Notes: generated by a model not told the origin, from the sequence alone. Positions 9,757 to 21,239 are shown, counted from the stretch's first letter. The stretch is DNA of 64,000 nt from Bemisia tabaci (GCF_918797505.1 NC_092800.1:2232001-2296000), one strand, 5' to 3'. Program-made: numbers and translations.

Positions 9757-12049
9757 GAGTTAGTATAAAACGCAAACCAGGTAAAACGCAAACCCCGAAA
9801 AAAACCGGCAACTGTTGGATGGTGACAGGATAAATTGCTAACTCGGCGTTAGTGGCTGTTTATCCGCAAGGCGGAATTAGGCCAATCAACCTAAACACAA
9901 CAACAACAACAACAACAACTAATCAAGTGCAAAGCGGAAAATTTTCCAATTTTTCATTTGAAACTCTTCCAAATTGTCGTAAAATGACCTATTAGAAGGT
10001 ATAAAATTAATTCGCCCCTTTTAATCAACATTTGTGATACTTTCGGTGGTTTCACTTTATGTAGTGAGAAGCAGATTCCTCGAGACTCTGAGCCTGGTCC
10101 GCAGATTGTTCAACTTCATAATGGATAATTTTAGTTATCGAACTTTCTTTTGACTTTAAATGGTGTATAATTTTTTCTAGACTGTATCAATACCTTGTGA
10201 TCAAATTCTCAATCTATAAACCTCCATATCATGTCGCAGGATAGAGATATTTTAGCTATTTGAGATCTGTCAAGAACCTGATCACAGCAGCACTGCCAGT
10301 CTTACAGATACACTGTATTGAAATTTGACGAAAAAAAATTTACTGTCTATGTCATAAGCTGCTCACTATGATAAGTATTAATCGTGGATCAAATGCTTGA
10401 TGTCTCCAACATCCTATCTCTAAGCCTGATGTAGTGCGTTGAAAGCGGAGTGTTATGGCTGCGAAGCGTCGATATTTGTTGTTAAGGAGGCGTGTAAATG
10501 AAACGTTTGGATAAGCTCGCAAGCTGTACGAATTCTTTTGTGTGTGGAAAATAACTGAATGTCCAGAATTCTAAACATCTGACTGTATCTCAAGTACCTA
10601 AAAGAAATGTTGGTCAGGTCAGAGTTTGTGAATCCTTGGCAGCAGTTAATGCAATTCTTCTACTTATTTAAGGCCTTCGCTCATCAAAGTTAGGTAAGTA
10701 AGAGACCGCTCAGATCCATCATATTATGCTTGTCAGTATTAGCCCATAACTCCATAGTGTAAAAATCCTTGGAGGGTGAAGTGCCCATCATCTGATGGAG
10801 TTCCTGAGATTTGTTTAAGAACTTTTCTTCCTGATTATTCTCTCAATTTTACCAGAATTGTCTCTTCCACCACCATCATAAAGTATTTCAACCTTGCATT
10901 AAATGTGAAATGATGTATACGCTATCAGAATTCCTAAAATTGGGAGTCGTGAAACAAATAAAGTAGCTTCACCGTAAACATTTGCTAGCTCAGTTGGCAG
11001 TTAAACTCTCATTAATTCGGTGAAAATAAAAGTAAATGTTTTTTCTTCGCTCATTTCGATGAGGAAACACATTGAATACATATAAATTGTGATACTGGAT
11101 GCAACTAATACTACTTCCTGTAAAATTGGAAAATGTGTAACTCGAAAAAAGGAAAGAGGATCTCACCAGAGTGCTCTCTTACAACTTATAGATCAAAATT
11201 CGTGATATTTCGGCCCTTAAAGGTTCTTTCATCATTCAGAAATAAAGAAACTAAATTTAGTTTGAACAGGCATCTTTCAAGAAAGAAATGTGACAGCTTA
11301 TTTGCAGTTTTTAGCTTTTTCATAATGCGTCAAATCTACCTCTTGACGAGAACAGGCGAAGATTCAAACCGCGCACTACTTATTGTTGGTTTACATTTCT
11401 CACTTACCAAACTTTAATGAGCAATGTTGTTAAGTACGTAGGAGAATTTCAGTAACTGCTGCCAAGGATTCACAAACTCTGACCTGACCAACATTTCCTT
11501 CAGGTACTTGAGATACGGTCAGATGTTTAGAATTCTGGACATTCAGTTATTTTTCACACACAAAAGAAATTGTACTGCTTACAGGCTTATCCAACCGTTT
11601 CATTTACACAGCTCCTTAAAGACACATGTCGACTCTTCAGTCGAAATGCTCCGCATTCAATGCATTACATCAGGCTTCGGGATAGGATTTTGGAAACAGA
11701 ATTATTTACAGAGAATTATCTTGAAAAAATTACACACCATTTACAGTCAAAGAACATTTCGATTGCTAAAATAATTATCCATGAAGAATTATGCAAGAAG
11801 TGAAACCACCGAAAGTATCACAAATGTTGAGTAGAAGGGGTGAATTAATTATTTACTTGGTAAAAAGTCATTTTATGACAAATTCGGAGAGTTTCAAAGG
11901 AAAAATTGGAAAATTTTCCGCTTTGCAAGTGATAAGGAAGAATGTAAACAAATCGCCATATTGCCAAAAGCTCACCAGATGCGACACCCAACAGATGCCG
12001 GTTTTTTTCGGGGTTTGCGTTTTACCTGGTTTGCGTTTTATCTGCCCCC
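9757..12049. mobile_element. 2.3-kb long-arm fold-back element with 9-bp target duplication
   Basis: CGTCGAGCC flanks both sides (9748-9756 and 12050-12058). The left arm (ATAAAACGCAAACC, AACCCCGAAAAAAACCGGCA, TTTGTGATACTTTCGGTGG, TGTCCAGAATTCTAAACATC, TTGTGAATCCTTGGCAGCAG) returns inverted and in reverse order in the right arm. The left arm reaches about 10710 and the right arm begins about 11390. The left arm holds 200-300 bp without a partner. A (CAA)n run is at 9896-9918. No transposase frame is recognised. Long arms and a 9-bp duplication fit a Mutator-like or Foldback-type non-autonomous element. Confidence 0.8.
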
Positions 12050-12059
12050 CGTCGAGCCC

Positions 12060-12484
12060 TCTGTCCATTTCACTTTCCTCTATTTTCTTCTCCTGTGCTG
12101 AGGTGCACGTTAGTGAGTCGCATCTCGCCCAGTTTCACTCTTCCTCCCCTCTCACCTCGATCCTGTATCCTGCACTCCTGGAATCTAAAGCCTAGAGGTG
12201 CACGTTAGTGAGTAGCATTTCGGCTTCCCTTTTATTTTGATTTCTTTTCTAGGATTTTATCGTCGATTGTAAAATATTTCCTAACGTATAAGCCTTGAGG
12301 TGCATGTTAGTGAGTGGCATTTCGGCTAAATTATTATCTTAATTTTGAGTGTAGTTTGAGTAGGATCCTCACAAATTTAGCTAATAAACGGACATTCTTT
12401 TTGTAAATTTGAGACACAAGAGTTTGATCATTCTTCCCCTCTTTCAAACTCTCGCATTTTTTAAATTGGCGCCCGAATCCAGGA
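12060..12484 (+). other. LTR-like segment ending in a primer-binding-site-like motif
   Basis: Three direct GAGGTGCACGTTAGTGAG units are followed by an AATAAA (about 12383) and then TGGCGCCCGAATCCAGGATC at 12467-12486. TGGCGCCCGAA is how tRNA-Lys primer binding sites of LTR retroelements begin, and it sits just after an ATT-ending stretch as expected for an LTR boundary. No gag or pol frame follows, so at most this is a remnant. Confidence 0.35.
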
Positions 12485-12583
12485 TCCCGGCGAGCTCATT
12501 CCGGCAACTACAGTAACGTTGGCTTATCTTATACCAGAGGACGTATGTGCCTCTGAAGAAACGGGATTTGCCTCGTTACAGCT

Positions 12584-12603
12584 CCCCCCCCCCCCCCCCC
12601 CCC
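12584..12603. repeat. Poly-C tract
   Basis: This is a homopolymer C run of more than 15 bases. A matching poly-G run lies at about 13408-13421. Both are simple repeats prone to length error. Confidence 0.8.
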
Positions 12604-12876
12604 GCATTATCCCGGACTGCCACGGTATGCAGAAAAAATGATGCTAATCAGTCGTGTTTTTAGTTTTCTCCTCTCGTTTCTACACGGCTTGCATGAAGGC
12701 ACTCGTTGCTCGTTGCCAAACTGCCGGACAAACCACCCTGATTCTTTACTTCAGTCCCCTGATGGTCTAAGACTATATAATGATAGAAGAAAAAAATCTC
12801 GTACAAGACCGATTTTCACCAACGCATTACATTCGCACACATAGGCGGATGCAGGGTGGGTCCTTCAGTTCATCTG

Positions 12877-12985
12877 AAAAAAAGGAGGAAGAAAAAGAGA
12901 AGGAAGAAAAAGAGAAGGAAGAAAAAGAGGAGGAAGAAAAAGAGAAGGAAGAAAAGAGAAGGAATGGAGGAAAGAAGAAGAAAAG
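12877..12985. repeat. Purine simple repeat (GAAGAAAAAGAGAAG)n
   Basis: This low-complexity GA-rich run produces the Lys/Glu-only frames at 12780-13101. Those frames are not genes. Confidence 0.9.
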
Positions 12986-12998
12986 ACGCTTACATTTT

Positions 12999-13344
12999 GG
13001 ACGTATTTATGCTAAAAAAAACTATGTGCAAGTGGAAAGATGGGGTGTGCTCGTGCAAACTGCATAAAAAACAATGTAAAAGTGAATTTAGTTCCTCTTG
13101 AGAAAATGGAAAAGTGGGATTCTACATTAAAGCAAAAGGAATTGAGCGCTAACTTGTGAGCCATGGGCATGTGACAAGAGCGTTGTGGACAGGGCTCATG
13201 AGTTAAAAAGTCCCGCCTTAGATATTCCCGTTGTGCCCTGGCTCGATCGTTGCCACTGACGTCACGGGTGCTTTTAAATTCCCATTCATTCTTATGACCC
13301 CACTTTTCCACTTGCACATAGTTCCATTTATCATAAATACGTCC
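12999..13344. mobile_element. Fold-back MITE, GGACGTATTTAT ends
   Basis: The ends GGACGTATTTATGCTAAA and ATCATAAATACGTCC, with subterminal ACTATGTGCAAGTGG and CCACTTGCACATAGT, are inverted. About 280 bp of unrelated sequence lies between. Confidence 0.65.
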
Positions 13345-13494
13345 ATTTGGCAATTATTTATGACGGAATTGACTCAAGCTGCATGTTGGATGCTTCAAAA
13401 ATTTCCTGGGGGGGGGGGGGGGAGCGAACCCCTCTTACTTCCCCCTCCTCCCTCCGCTCGAGATGTCTGGATCCGCCCATGTTCATCCATTCGA

Positions 13495-13770
13495 AATGAT
13501 CAGGATGTGGTGAATTTGACCATGATAGTTAAATTCAGTATTATGTTGTTAACATGGTAGAAGGAAAAAATAAAAAATATTCTACATCATCCCTTGAAGT
13601 TTTCGCAGAATTTTCTTCGCATACAGGAGAAAAGTCACGGTAGTTTTTAAGAACTGCCGTTGAGTTGTTTTCCCTCTTAAAAATAAAGTACGACAGTAGA
13701 TGTGAAACGTCGCAGACCCAGATACGTGGTTGCTGCCTTACACCACGGATATCTCGTTCATTGTGAAGCG
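13495..13770. mobile_element. Diverged member of the ATACGTGGTTT family
   Basis: The half TCGCAGACCCAGATACGTGG, plus the TTTTCGCAGAATTTTCTTCGC body, matches the family at 26454-26714 and 54311-54567. The left end is degraded. Confidence 0.45.
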
Positions 13771-14043
13771 GGACAGTTTACGAGACAGGGTGCAAACATT
13801 TCACAGGGATGACATCTGATTCAAAGTTATTCCCTAACTTTCGCGTAGACTTTTATTGTCGCTGGATGGATTAAAGTTTTCCCTGCATCGATGCGTCGCC
13901 TCGCGGAAAAGTTATGAGTTTCAGCGGGGTATTTTTGTCGGGAAGACTAATGGCCGGAGAAATAATAAAGCCATGCACGGTTTTCAAATCTTTCAAGACG
14001 CCACAAGTTTTACAAAGCTCGCACTCGAGGACCAAGTTTCACT

Positions 14044-14167
14044 TGGACGTATTTCTATCCGAACGGAAGTATGTGCATTAAGACATGAGCCCTGCGACCC
14101 ATAAGAATTTATGCATAACAGGGCTCACGTCATAATGCACATAGTTCCGTTTGGTAGAAATACGTTC
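14044..14167. mobile_element. Palindromic MITE, GGACGTATTTCT family
   Basis: Near-complete palindrome with arms GGACGTATTTCTATCCGAAC and GTTTGGTAGAAATACG around a GAGCCCTG/CAGGGCTC stem. Confidence 0.7.
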
Positions 14168-14284
14168 ACTTCAAGGAGGCGAGCCCACCTGGAGCCATTT
14201 CGCGTCGGGGATGTTATTCCGTTGTCAAGATCTAAGTCCTCTCGAAGCAAAGGGGATAGCGCATGGAAAAGACGTCGACCCTAT

Positions 14285-14395
14285 GGCAAAAAGACGTATC
14301 TCGATTTCCATATGAGCCCTTTTTTCCGTATAGCTCTATGCTTTCTGGGGCTCATCTTGAGATAGAGATACGCCCTTACGTCGGAGGGCCGACGA
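14285..14395. mobile_element. Palindromic MITE, GTAAGGGCGTA family
   Basis: Arms AAAGACGTATCTCGATTTCC and GATAGAGATACGCCC around GAGCCC...GGGGCTC. The flanking CTTACGTCGGAGGGCCGACG matches the 2911-3034 copy. Confidence 0.6.
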
Positions 14396-14510
14396 AGAGA
14401 GTCACGTACACGCAGACATCTCATTTTAAATCAAATAATTTTTCCTTGGGTTGGGAAGCGAGGCGTGCTGTTTTGAAAATACGGGATGTTGGAAAAGGGA
14501 GATGGTACTC

Positions 14511-15313
14511 TGCCGTGATAAGGAAAAACACCGTATGAACATTCGAGAGTTGCCAAGTTTCCTCTGATAAAATGTTTATTTTTGAGATAATGGACCACTA
14601 GACAAGGTACGAATTTCAGCATTCTGATACACGTTTCTTAACCAAAATTTCACGTAGAACACGATGCGCACAACAAAAATTACCGAAACCAACTCCTTAC
14701 AAAGATATTTAATGATTCCTGATGCGTGAATTCAAACCACCCGCTCATTAAAACTCAATGCTCTACGTGATTCACATCGCGCGCTAGACAGTTATCATGA
14801 CTGTCTCTGCGATATAAAAATCTGGCAACCTCATCTTGACGCTTTGGCTCAGCTATAGCAAATTGCTTACAGTTTGAACGACACGATGGGAAATGAACAT
14901 TGCTCGATAAAGAAGCTTGCTGAAACCGTTGCAGTAAGCGATTTGACTCACGTAGAGCTTTGAGTTTCTTGTGAGCGGGCAGTTGAAATGCCTCGTAACA
15001 AATGTGAAATAAAAACGTTAATATCTTCGTAAGGAGTTGATTTCGGTAATTTTCGTTGTGCGAATCGTGTTTTACGTGAAATTCTGGTTAAGAAACTTGT
15101 ATCAGACTGCTTAAATTCGTACCTTGTCTAGTGGTCCATTATGAGTATTATTCCTGGAAATTTTCAGGAACTTTAGATCAAAATACGAACAAAATTCTCT
15201 GCAAAATTGGTAGAAAAATATTCATAAGTTTACCAGGGAATTCATGTTTTATTGAAGACAATTTGGCAACGTCTGAAGGTTCATACGGCGTTTTTCCTTA
15301 TCATGGCAGTACT
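14511..15313. mobile_element. TGCCGTG fold-back MITE interrupted by a second fold-back
   Basis: The outer arms (CTGCCGTGATAAGG, CCGTATGAACATTCGAGAG and their partner CTGAAGGTTCATACGG ... CATGGCAG) are separated by an inserted element at 14587-15142. The host MITE resumes after it with the expected ATTTTCAGGAACTTTAGATC body. Confidence 0.7.
14587..15142. mobile_element. Nested fold-back with arms of about 120 bp
   Basis: The left arm starts ATAATGGACCACTAGACAAG and continues through ACCGAAA and CAACTCCTTAC. The right arm is its reverse complement with scattered mismatches and ends TCTAGTGGTCCATTAT. GAG borders both sides and may be a 3-bp target duplication. Confidence 0.72.
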
Positions 15314-15351
15314 CGTGTGAGAGCTTGGGCACGGTTGAAAAATCGCGGCAT

Positions 15352-15460
15352 CTCTGACGTAAACGCGTAACTCGGTTTATGCTTCATCGTCGCAAAGCGT
15401 GAAGTTACACGTCAAACAGGGCTCGTCTCGAAGTTGAGTTACGCCCTCACGTCAGCGGAT
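15352..15460. mobile_element. Palindromic MITE, ACGTAAACGCGTAACTCG type
   Basis: The diverged left arm TCTGACGTAAACGCGTAACT pairs with GAGTTACGCCCTCACGTCAG. CAGGGCTCGT marks the stem region. Confidence 0.55.
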
Positions 15461-15469
15461 CGACGCGAA

Positions 15470-16980
15470 ATATGGCGCCAAAGCGATTCACGTCACGTCT
15501 CCGTATCCTTTCATCGTTTCATATTCTAAATGTTCATTTGGTTCCGTCCGAAAAAAAAAAACAAAGGGATCGTGATACATTATTTATTTTCGCTCGAAGT
15601 ATATCACTCGCCTGCTCATTTCATTAGTTTATTGAATTATCTATTTGCTCGCGGAGTTTTTGTTACGAGATACGCTCGTAGAATATTGCAGGGTTAGATG
15701 TATTACACATTTTTTTGGATGCTACTGTATCCTATTATCTATTTTGTCAGTTCATCACATTTATCACGACACATCAATTCGTTCGTTTCATGTAGTGGAA
15801 TTTGTCCGGAAAAATGATTGGAATGGAATTTTACTCTTCATGCACGCTTTTACAATTCGGTGGATTTAAATCCCAAGTAGTTCAAAGGCGTGATAAGCCT
15901 TGTCCAGATTTTTCCCGGACAAACGGCATAATTATATCTTAGGGCCTTTACAAAATGTATTTTTCAAAGCTAACTTCTTTTTATAACTATTCAAGTTAAC
16001 GATTTTACAAATCAAAATTATACTATACTCTTAAGGTAAACAGAGGCAAGTGTGTAGTAACTAACATGTGTAAAGTGAGCTCACCACCTCTTAAAATACA
16101 AGGATTAGCTGCTCTTTTGCCACTAAGAGGGAATTTAGAAGCCAAAAATTATTAAATTCAAACCTCGAGTGTCTCTCACATGGTGCTGAGGGAGTTGGCC
16201 CTTTTCCCAAGTATTTTCTATATATTTCAAATATTTATGACATCGCATTCTCTCTGACTTTTCCAAGACATTTAATAGCACTAAATAGAGGAGGCATGGA
16301 CAAAAAAATACCAATTTTGCGGTACCAGATTTTGAATTGTACATGATTTCGATCTTAATCATATATTTTAAGACGCGTTATATACCAACGAATAATAAAA
16401 ATGAATTCATCAACAACAGTATCACTAGCTAGAACGAACAAACAATATAATGCTCTCATTCCGTGAGTCGAACGCACGGCGTTGGGATGCAACTATTTTA
16501 ACGCGGCGGTAGCGTTTGGTATCGTTTATAATTGAAGGCGCTTCGTCTTCTCCGCATCTCCTCTTGACAAGCACAAACGCACCAGCGCGTCAGCGTCATT
16601 ATTATCAGCCGATGCTCCCCGTAACTTTAAAACCCCGAATTTCTCTTTTAATTCTCTTCGGCGATTTATCCGTCTTTCTCCTATACTCTAATTTGTTTTG
16701 TTTTCACGAGTCTATTCTCGTAATACTTGGCGACGTTCCTGAGTTTGCATTCGTTGCTCAGTTCTTTTCTGCAGTTGGTTATGCAAAAAGTCGGTTTTTG
16801 CGGCATTTTTTCGGAAATTGCATAGTCTTAAACAACACAAGTATATTGGAAAGATATAAGAGATAAAGAAACCGTGCCTTAATATGAAATATAACGATGC
16901 AATATTTCGTCGGACTTGAATTGAAACGTTTCGAAATTTCCATGCCACGGCCATTGGTTTTTTGTTTAAATCACGATTTT
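15470..16980. other. Intronic or upstream AT-rich DNA, nothing recognised
   Basis: No exon, RNA gene or clear repeat boundary was seen. Short frames (for example 16516-16866) lack domains. Part of 16480-16560 (TGCAACTATTTTAACG ... TTGAAGGCGC) faintly resembles the GCAACTATTTCACAACAGAG repeat family. Confidence 0.4.
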
Positions 16981-17019
16981 CCCAAAATACATTGACAGGG
17001 CTGCCACTTTATTTGGGGA

Positions 17020-17640
17020 CTCCAAAACTGAAAACACGGCATCACTGCTAATGTATTTGCTCCCTATCTTTGCATGGAGAGTTTGTCTTGATGTAGAGGT
17101 GGACTCTCAGGGTAGGGTGGGTTATCCCCTCCATTTTGGCCTCAACTTGAGAGCTTTTCTTGAGCTTGGGAGTTGATTTCAGAGAAAACCAGTGGCACCA
17201 TCGTGTTTCTCGCGAACTTTTACATTAGAATCAGTAGTCAAATCGCAAATTCCTCACACATGCAACATCTCCATTGAGGGGCTTGGAGGACAAGGCGCGT
17301 AAGTGCAGTTTTTGCAATTTTGAGAAACACGTGTTTAAAGTTTCGAAATTACATGGATCCCTATGACGGAAAGAACGTTTAAACTGACGTGTTGATACTT
17401 TTAAGCAAATGAGCAAATTTGAAACAAGGATATGTGTGCAGGAATATCGCATTTACCTTGAAGATCCGTCATTCCATCAATCTGTTGCATCGAAGTAGAT
17501 GCGGCACGACAGTTCCGATATCTAAACTTGACAGATTTCAAAACGCCTTCAATTGTGGCGTGATACCTCCCGCGTTCCGGAGAGTACGTATAGTTGTATC
17601 ATTGCGCCTTACCAACGCGACGGGAGATTAACATTGAAGA
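17020..17640 (+). repeat. Dispersed repeat (TGTATTTGCTCCCTATC family), long copy
   Basis: It shares long blocks with 17925-18095 and 38475-39140, and in inverted orientation with 38190-38475: CACGGCATCACTGCTAATG, TTTGTCTTGATGTAG, TTTTGGCCTCAACTTGAGAG, CATGCAACATCTCCATT. It is probably an old transposon. No open frame survives. Confidence 0.65.
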
Positions 17641-17924
17641 AGCCTCCACGATGGCCTTGTCGGTAATTCTCGGTCATTTTTGCAGTCGGGGCCGCATAGT
17701 TAAAAAGTGCTTAAGGTAGAATAGTATTTCGCAAATTTGTAATTTTCATTGGAGGAAATTACATGGATCTTTATGGTGGAAAGAAAATTCTAACTGACTT
17801 TTTGATGTTTAAAAATTGGGATTTGGGAGCGAATTTTTCAAGGAATATGCATCAAGACTAGTTTTACTTTAAATCATTAATACCTCGATTTATTCTAAAA
17901 ACTCTACTTAAGCGTTTGGAGACT

Positions 17925-18095
17925 CGAAAACTGAAAACACGGCATCACTGCTAATGTATTTGCTCCCTATCTTCGCATGGAGAGTTTGTCTTGATGTAGT
18001 GGTGGACTCTCAGGGTAGGGTGGGTTATCCCCTCCATTTTGGCCTCAACTTGAGAGCTTTTTTTGAGCACATGCAACATCTCCATTGCATGGCAG
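17925..18095 (+). repeat. Short copy of the TGTATTTGCTCCCTATC repeat
   Basis: It is nearly identical over its length to the start of the 17020 copy and ends with CATGCAACATCTCCATTGCA, about 50 bp before the first recognised exon. Confidence 0.7.
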
Positions 18096-18142
18096 TTAAC
18101 GGAAAACCCGGGAAAATAGTTGATTTTCCGTTTGTTTTTCAG

Positions 18143-18368
18143 GGGAAGACACAGGATCGCTCCCTCCTCGCTACCAAGAGCTCATGCCCCGCCGTCACCG
18201 GGTGTCACGGTTCAAGGTCTGGCTCTCCGTGCTCAAGTTCCACCTGACGTCACCCGGTCCTCACCCGACGACCCACGCCACGCAGCAGCCGCTCGTCGAC
18301 TGCAGTGCCCGCCTCCAGATCTGGGACGGCAACGTCCAATCCTCACCCTCCTGCAACGATATTTTCTG
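18143..18368 (+). CDS. CUB-domain protein, internal exon a
   Basis: This is the first exon recognised of a multi-exon CUB-domain gene. The acceptor is a T-rich tract ending TTTTTCAG at 18142 and the donor is TG|GTCAGT at 18369. The exon enters in phase 1 (two bases complete a codon) and leaves in phase 2. It encodes about 75 residues, including a basic stretch (RRHRVSRFKVWLSV) and the CUB-like DCSARLQIWDG and SCNDIF motifs. The split codon TG|T with the next exon gives the Cys of CNDIFC. High GC at third positions contrasts with the AT-rich flanks. No start codon with a signal peptide was found upstream, so a 5' exon is missing. A repeat copy (about 17925-18095) ends about 50 bp before the exon. 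Splice sites are read by eye. The protein family assignment is inference. Confidence 0.72.
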
Positions 18369-18632
18369 GTCAGTCTCCATTTCCTCGGCCGATATACACA
18401 TTTTTATAGAGCATCCCATCCGAGAACAAGGAAGCAAAATTTTTCGTTCGTCATACTGTTGTAGAAAATCCGTAAACGGTCTATTGTCCATGCGCGTTAA
18501 ATCGAAGTTTGAGTATTATTTCCATAATAGCAATCATGAGCCCTGTGGGCCTGTTATACAATACTGTTGATGGATTTTGGGACAATCGTGTTTACGAAAA
18601 TTTTTCGCAATGGTAACAGTAGAAGCAAGGAG

Positions 18633-18962
18633 GGAAAACGGGAAACTAGGCTAAAATACACAATTAAAAAAAAACGAGACGTTTCGACTCAAAACTGAGT
18701 CATTTTCAGTCGGAAATACAATAAAATTTTAAAAAACTATGAAAACCTGAGCCCTACATGGTGGTGGCCGGGATCTGCAAAAAAAAGGGGGAAAAAATCC
18801 AATCATTTTTTTTTCGCAGATCCCGGCCATCACCATGTAGGGCTCAGGTTTTTCATGTTTTTTAAAATTTTTATTGTAACATTTCCGACTGAAAATGACT
18901 CAGTTTTGAGTCGAAACGTCTCGTTTTTTAATTGTGTATTTTAGCCTTGTTTCCCGTTTTCC
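18633..18962. mobile_element. Fold-back element, arms of about 155 bp
   Basis: The left arm (GGAAACTAGGCTAAAATACA, ACGAGACGTTTCGACTC, CCTGAGCCCTACATGGTG) is repeated inverted at 18807-18962 with very few mismatches. The loop is about 15 bp and A/G-rich. High arm identity suggests recent insertion. Confidence 0.8.
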
Positions 18963-19230
18963 CCTTGTTCTTCTGTTTCCTCAGCCTTAGGCGAATTTTT
19001 GCAAGTGGATTTCGTCGACTTTTTCAACTAGATCGAAGTTTCTCTTGTGTTAATCACTAAAGAATCATTTTCGGAATCTTTCCATAAATCATTTTTCAGA
19101 GCCCAACCTAGTCCCGCCTATTAATATTGATAGATTAAAAAGGAATATAAGAATTTTTGGAAATAGTTCCCTACTTAACAGTTCCAAATGAGAGAAAAAG
19201 ACACTAAGAAGTGGCCCGAAACTGTATGAA

Positions 19231-19506
19231 ACAAGGTGGAGAAATGGTGCTGGGTTCACACCATTTTGCGGGGAAATCAAAGCCGAGAAGTTCCAAAAAT
19301 TATAATTAGAATCAAAAATAATTTTATTTTAAATTGCGATTCCAATGCAAACTGCCTGTGCTGGACACTCTCCCCCATCAGTTTTACACTGGTACTCATT
19401 AGAGTTAAAAAAAAATTATTTTTGACTCTAATTATAATTTTTGGAACTTCTTGGCTTTGATCTCCCCGCGAAATGTTGTGGACAGAGCACCATTTCTCCA
19501 CCTTGT
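19231..19506. mobile_element. Fold-back element, ACAAGGTGGAGAAATGG arms
   Basis: The ends ACAAGGTGGAGAAATGGTGC and GCACCATTTCTCCACCTTGT are perfect partners. Inner blocks AGAAGTTCCAAAAATTATAA and AATCAAAAATAA are also paired. The mirrored peptides read on both strands come from this. Confidence 0.8.
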
Positions 19507-19725
19507 TACTTGACAGTTCCTCGACTTTGAAATCTAAGTTTTTATAAATAACTTTACTTTTGTATATAAACTACTCTTTGCGAAAAGCCTCTGGAAGATT
19601 TAATCAGTTTTGTATCATCAGCCACGAAGACATGATCATCAAAATTCAATCACTGCTCGGAACTTTCAAATTAAAATTATGCCTCTACTCATACAAGCGA
19701 CGACGGGATAATATTTTCAAGTCAC

Positions 19726-19954
19726 ACTGGAAAAAAGTCACTTGGATCTAGAGTCCAGACTCTTAATAACATCGACAAGAAAAAATACTCTTGATTCAAT
19801 ACGATTTTTTCTTGGAACGAGGAGCCCAGCCTCTTGATCTAGGCGGATTTCCATTTGATTCAAGCAGAAAGTCCGATTGAATCAAGAGTATTTTTCTAGT
19901 CAATGTTTTTAAGAGTCTGGGCTCTAGATCCAAGCGACTTTTTCTTCCAGTGCA
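19726..19954. mobile_element. Fold-back element, CACTGGAAAAAAGTC ends
   Basis: The ends CACTGGAAAAAAGTCACTTG and the matching AAGCGACTTTTTCTTCCAGTG are followed inside by GATCTAGAG/CTCTAGATC and AAGAGTCTGG stems. TACTCTTGATTCAAT pairs with ATTGAATCAAGAGTA. Confidence 0.7.
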
Positions 19955-19959
19955 TGAGT

Positions 19960-21070
19960 TTGAAGTTCCAGGCTTCAAAATCGGAACTTCGTTAATTATA
20001 TATTTTGCCAAAGTTTTGAACAAATTTTTACCATCAAAAGAATCCAGTGCTCGAGAACCCTGCGCACTGAACTGGGCGAAACACGAAGAAGTCAAAGAGA
20101 CGTTGTTATCGTACTGTAAGTTGCAGAAGTTGTACCCAATTTGGGAATAGCGAGCCCAAAGAGCACTGCACAGGCGGAGGTCTTTGTTTGCTTACTGTGA
20201 GCGGAATTGAAATCTGAAATGCAGTTGGGGCCCGGTGAAGCAGTCGCGAGGACCAAGTTGCCAGGATATTCGAAATTCGGAATTAGGAATTATACGGCGA
20301 GCATGACAAAACGGTTCAGGGGTCGTTTTTTGTTTTATTTTGTTTTCTTTCACCGAGACTGGGATGGAGTCATGAATAAAGTATAGTGCCGTCCGAAATT
20401 GAATGGAAATGACACTTTTCAAATTCGTTCGAATAAATTAAATTAATTGTTAAAAATAATTTGAAAAAAATCCAAGTAGATCTTGATACCACTATTTAAA
20501 CTCGAAAAAGCTAGTTTTGCCTACCTTTATATTGAAGGTGTGTGAATGCGTTGGTCGATTATCTACTTTTAAATCCCGAAAATTGTATACATATTTTTTT
20601 CCTTTTGAGTTTATTTATTTTGTGAGCTTTGCTTTGTTACAATTGTCCTTAAGATAGGCTGCGGCATATGTGAAACGTTATTTGTTGAAAATTTAAAGCA
20701 TCGTGGTTCATTTTATCTAACGTAAGATTAGAACTGAGTTGACTCATGAAAAAAGTAATGCAGTATATGTGCAATAAAGACTTTAGACTAATTTCACAAA
20801 ATGCTCTTGGGACTTAGTATTTTGGATTTTTATTTTTTTTCTAATATCCGGGGATAAGATTAGGGGAAACTAAGTAGGAATATCTTAAAGACTGATTACT
20901 TTAATTTCGCTTGGACCCGACAATACCGTGTAGAAACAAGCAAAATCATAGGAAAAGGGGCCTGAGGTCCCTTAAATATCCCTTCGCGGATCAACACTTT
21001 TAATGCAATTTTATTAAATTTCACTTTCTTCGAAAACTGAGGGCAACAAATTTTTAAAACTCCAAAACAA
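19960..21070. other. First intron, AT-rich, nothing recognised
   Basis: No exon, RNA or bounded repeat was recognised. Short chance frames only. Confidence 0.4.
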
Positions 21071-21076
21071 AATCAA

Positions 21077-21229
21077 AAATTGGCCTCCGGCCAATTTATG
21101 CGCGGCGCTTCGCGCCGCGTACCGGCGCTACGCGCCGGCATTTGGGGGGCTTCGCCCCCCCATCCGCTTAGCGGATTGGTGCGGGGACCGCACGGGACTT
21201 TCTCGCTCGAGCCGGCGCTTCGCGCCGGC
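21077..21229. repeat. Array of seven perfect triloop hairpins
   Basis: Seven back-to-back inverted repeats, each with exactly 3 bases between perfect arms: 21077-21097 (arm 9, loop TCC), 21101-21119 (arm 8, TTC), 21122-21138 (arm 7, TAC), 21144-21160 (arm 7, TTC), 21162-21176 (arm 6, TTA), 21179-21193 (arm 6, GGA) and 21211-21229 (arm 8, TTC). The arms differ in sequence, so this is not a tandem duplication. The block is very GC-rich inside AT-rich intron. The frame at 21080-21292 is a by-product. Confidence 0.9.
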
Positions 21230-21239
21230 ATAGACACTT

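Noticed and set aside
12780..13101. Lys/Glu-rich proteins
   Set aside because: Produced by a purine simple repeat read in two frames.
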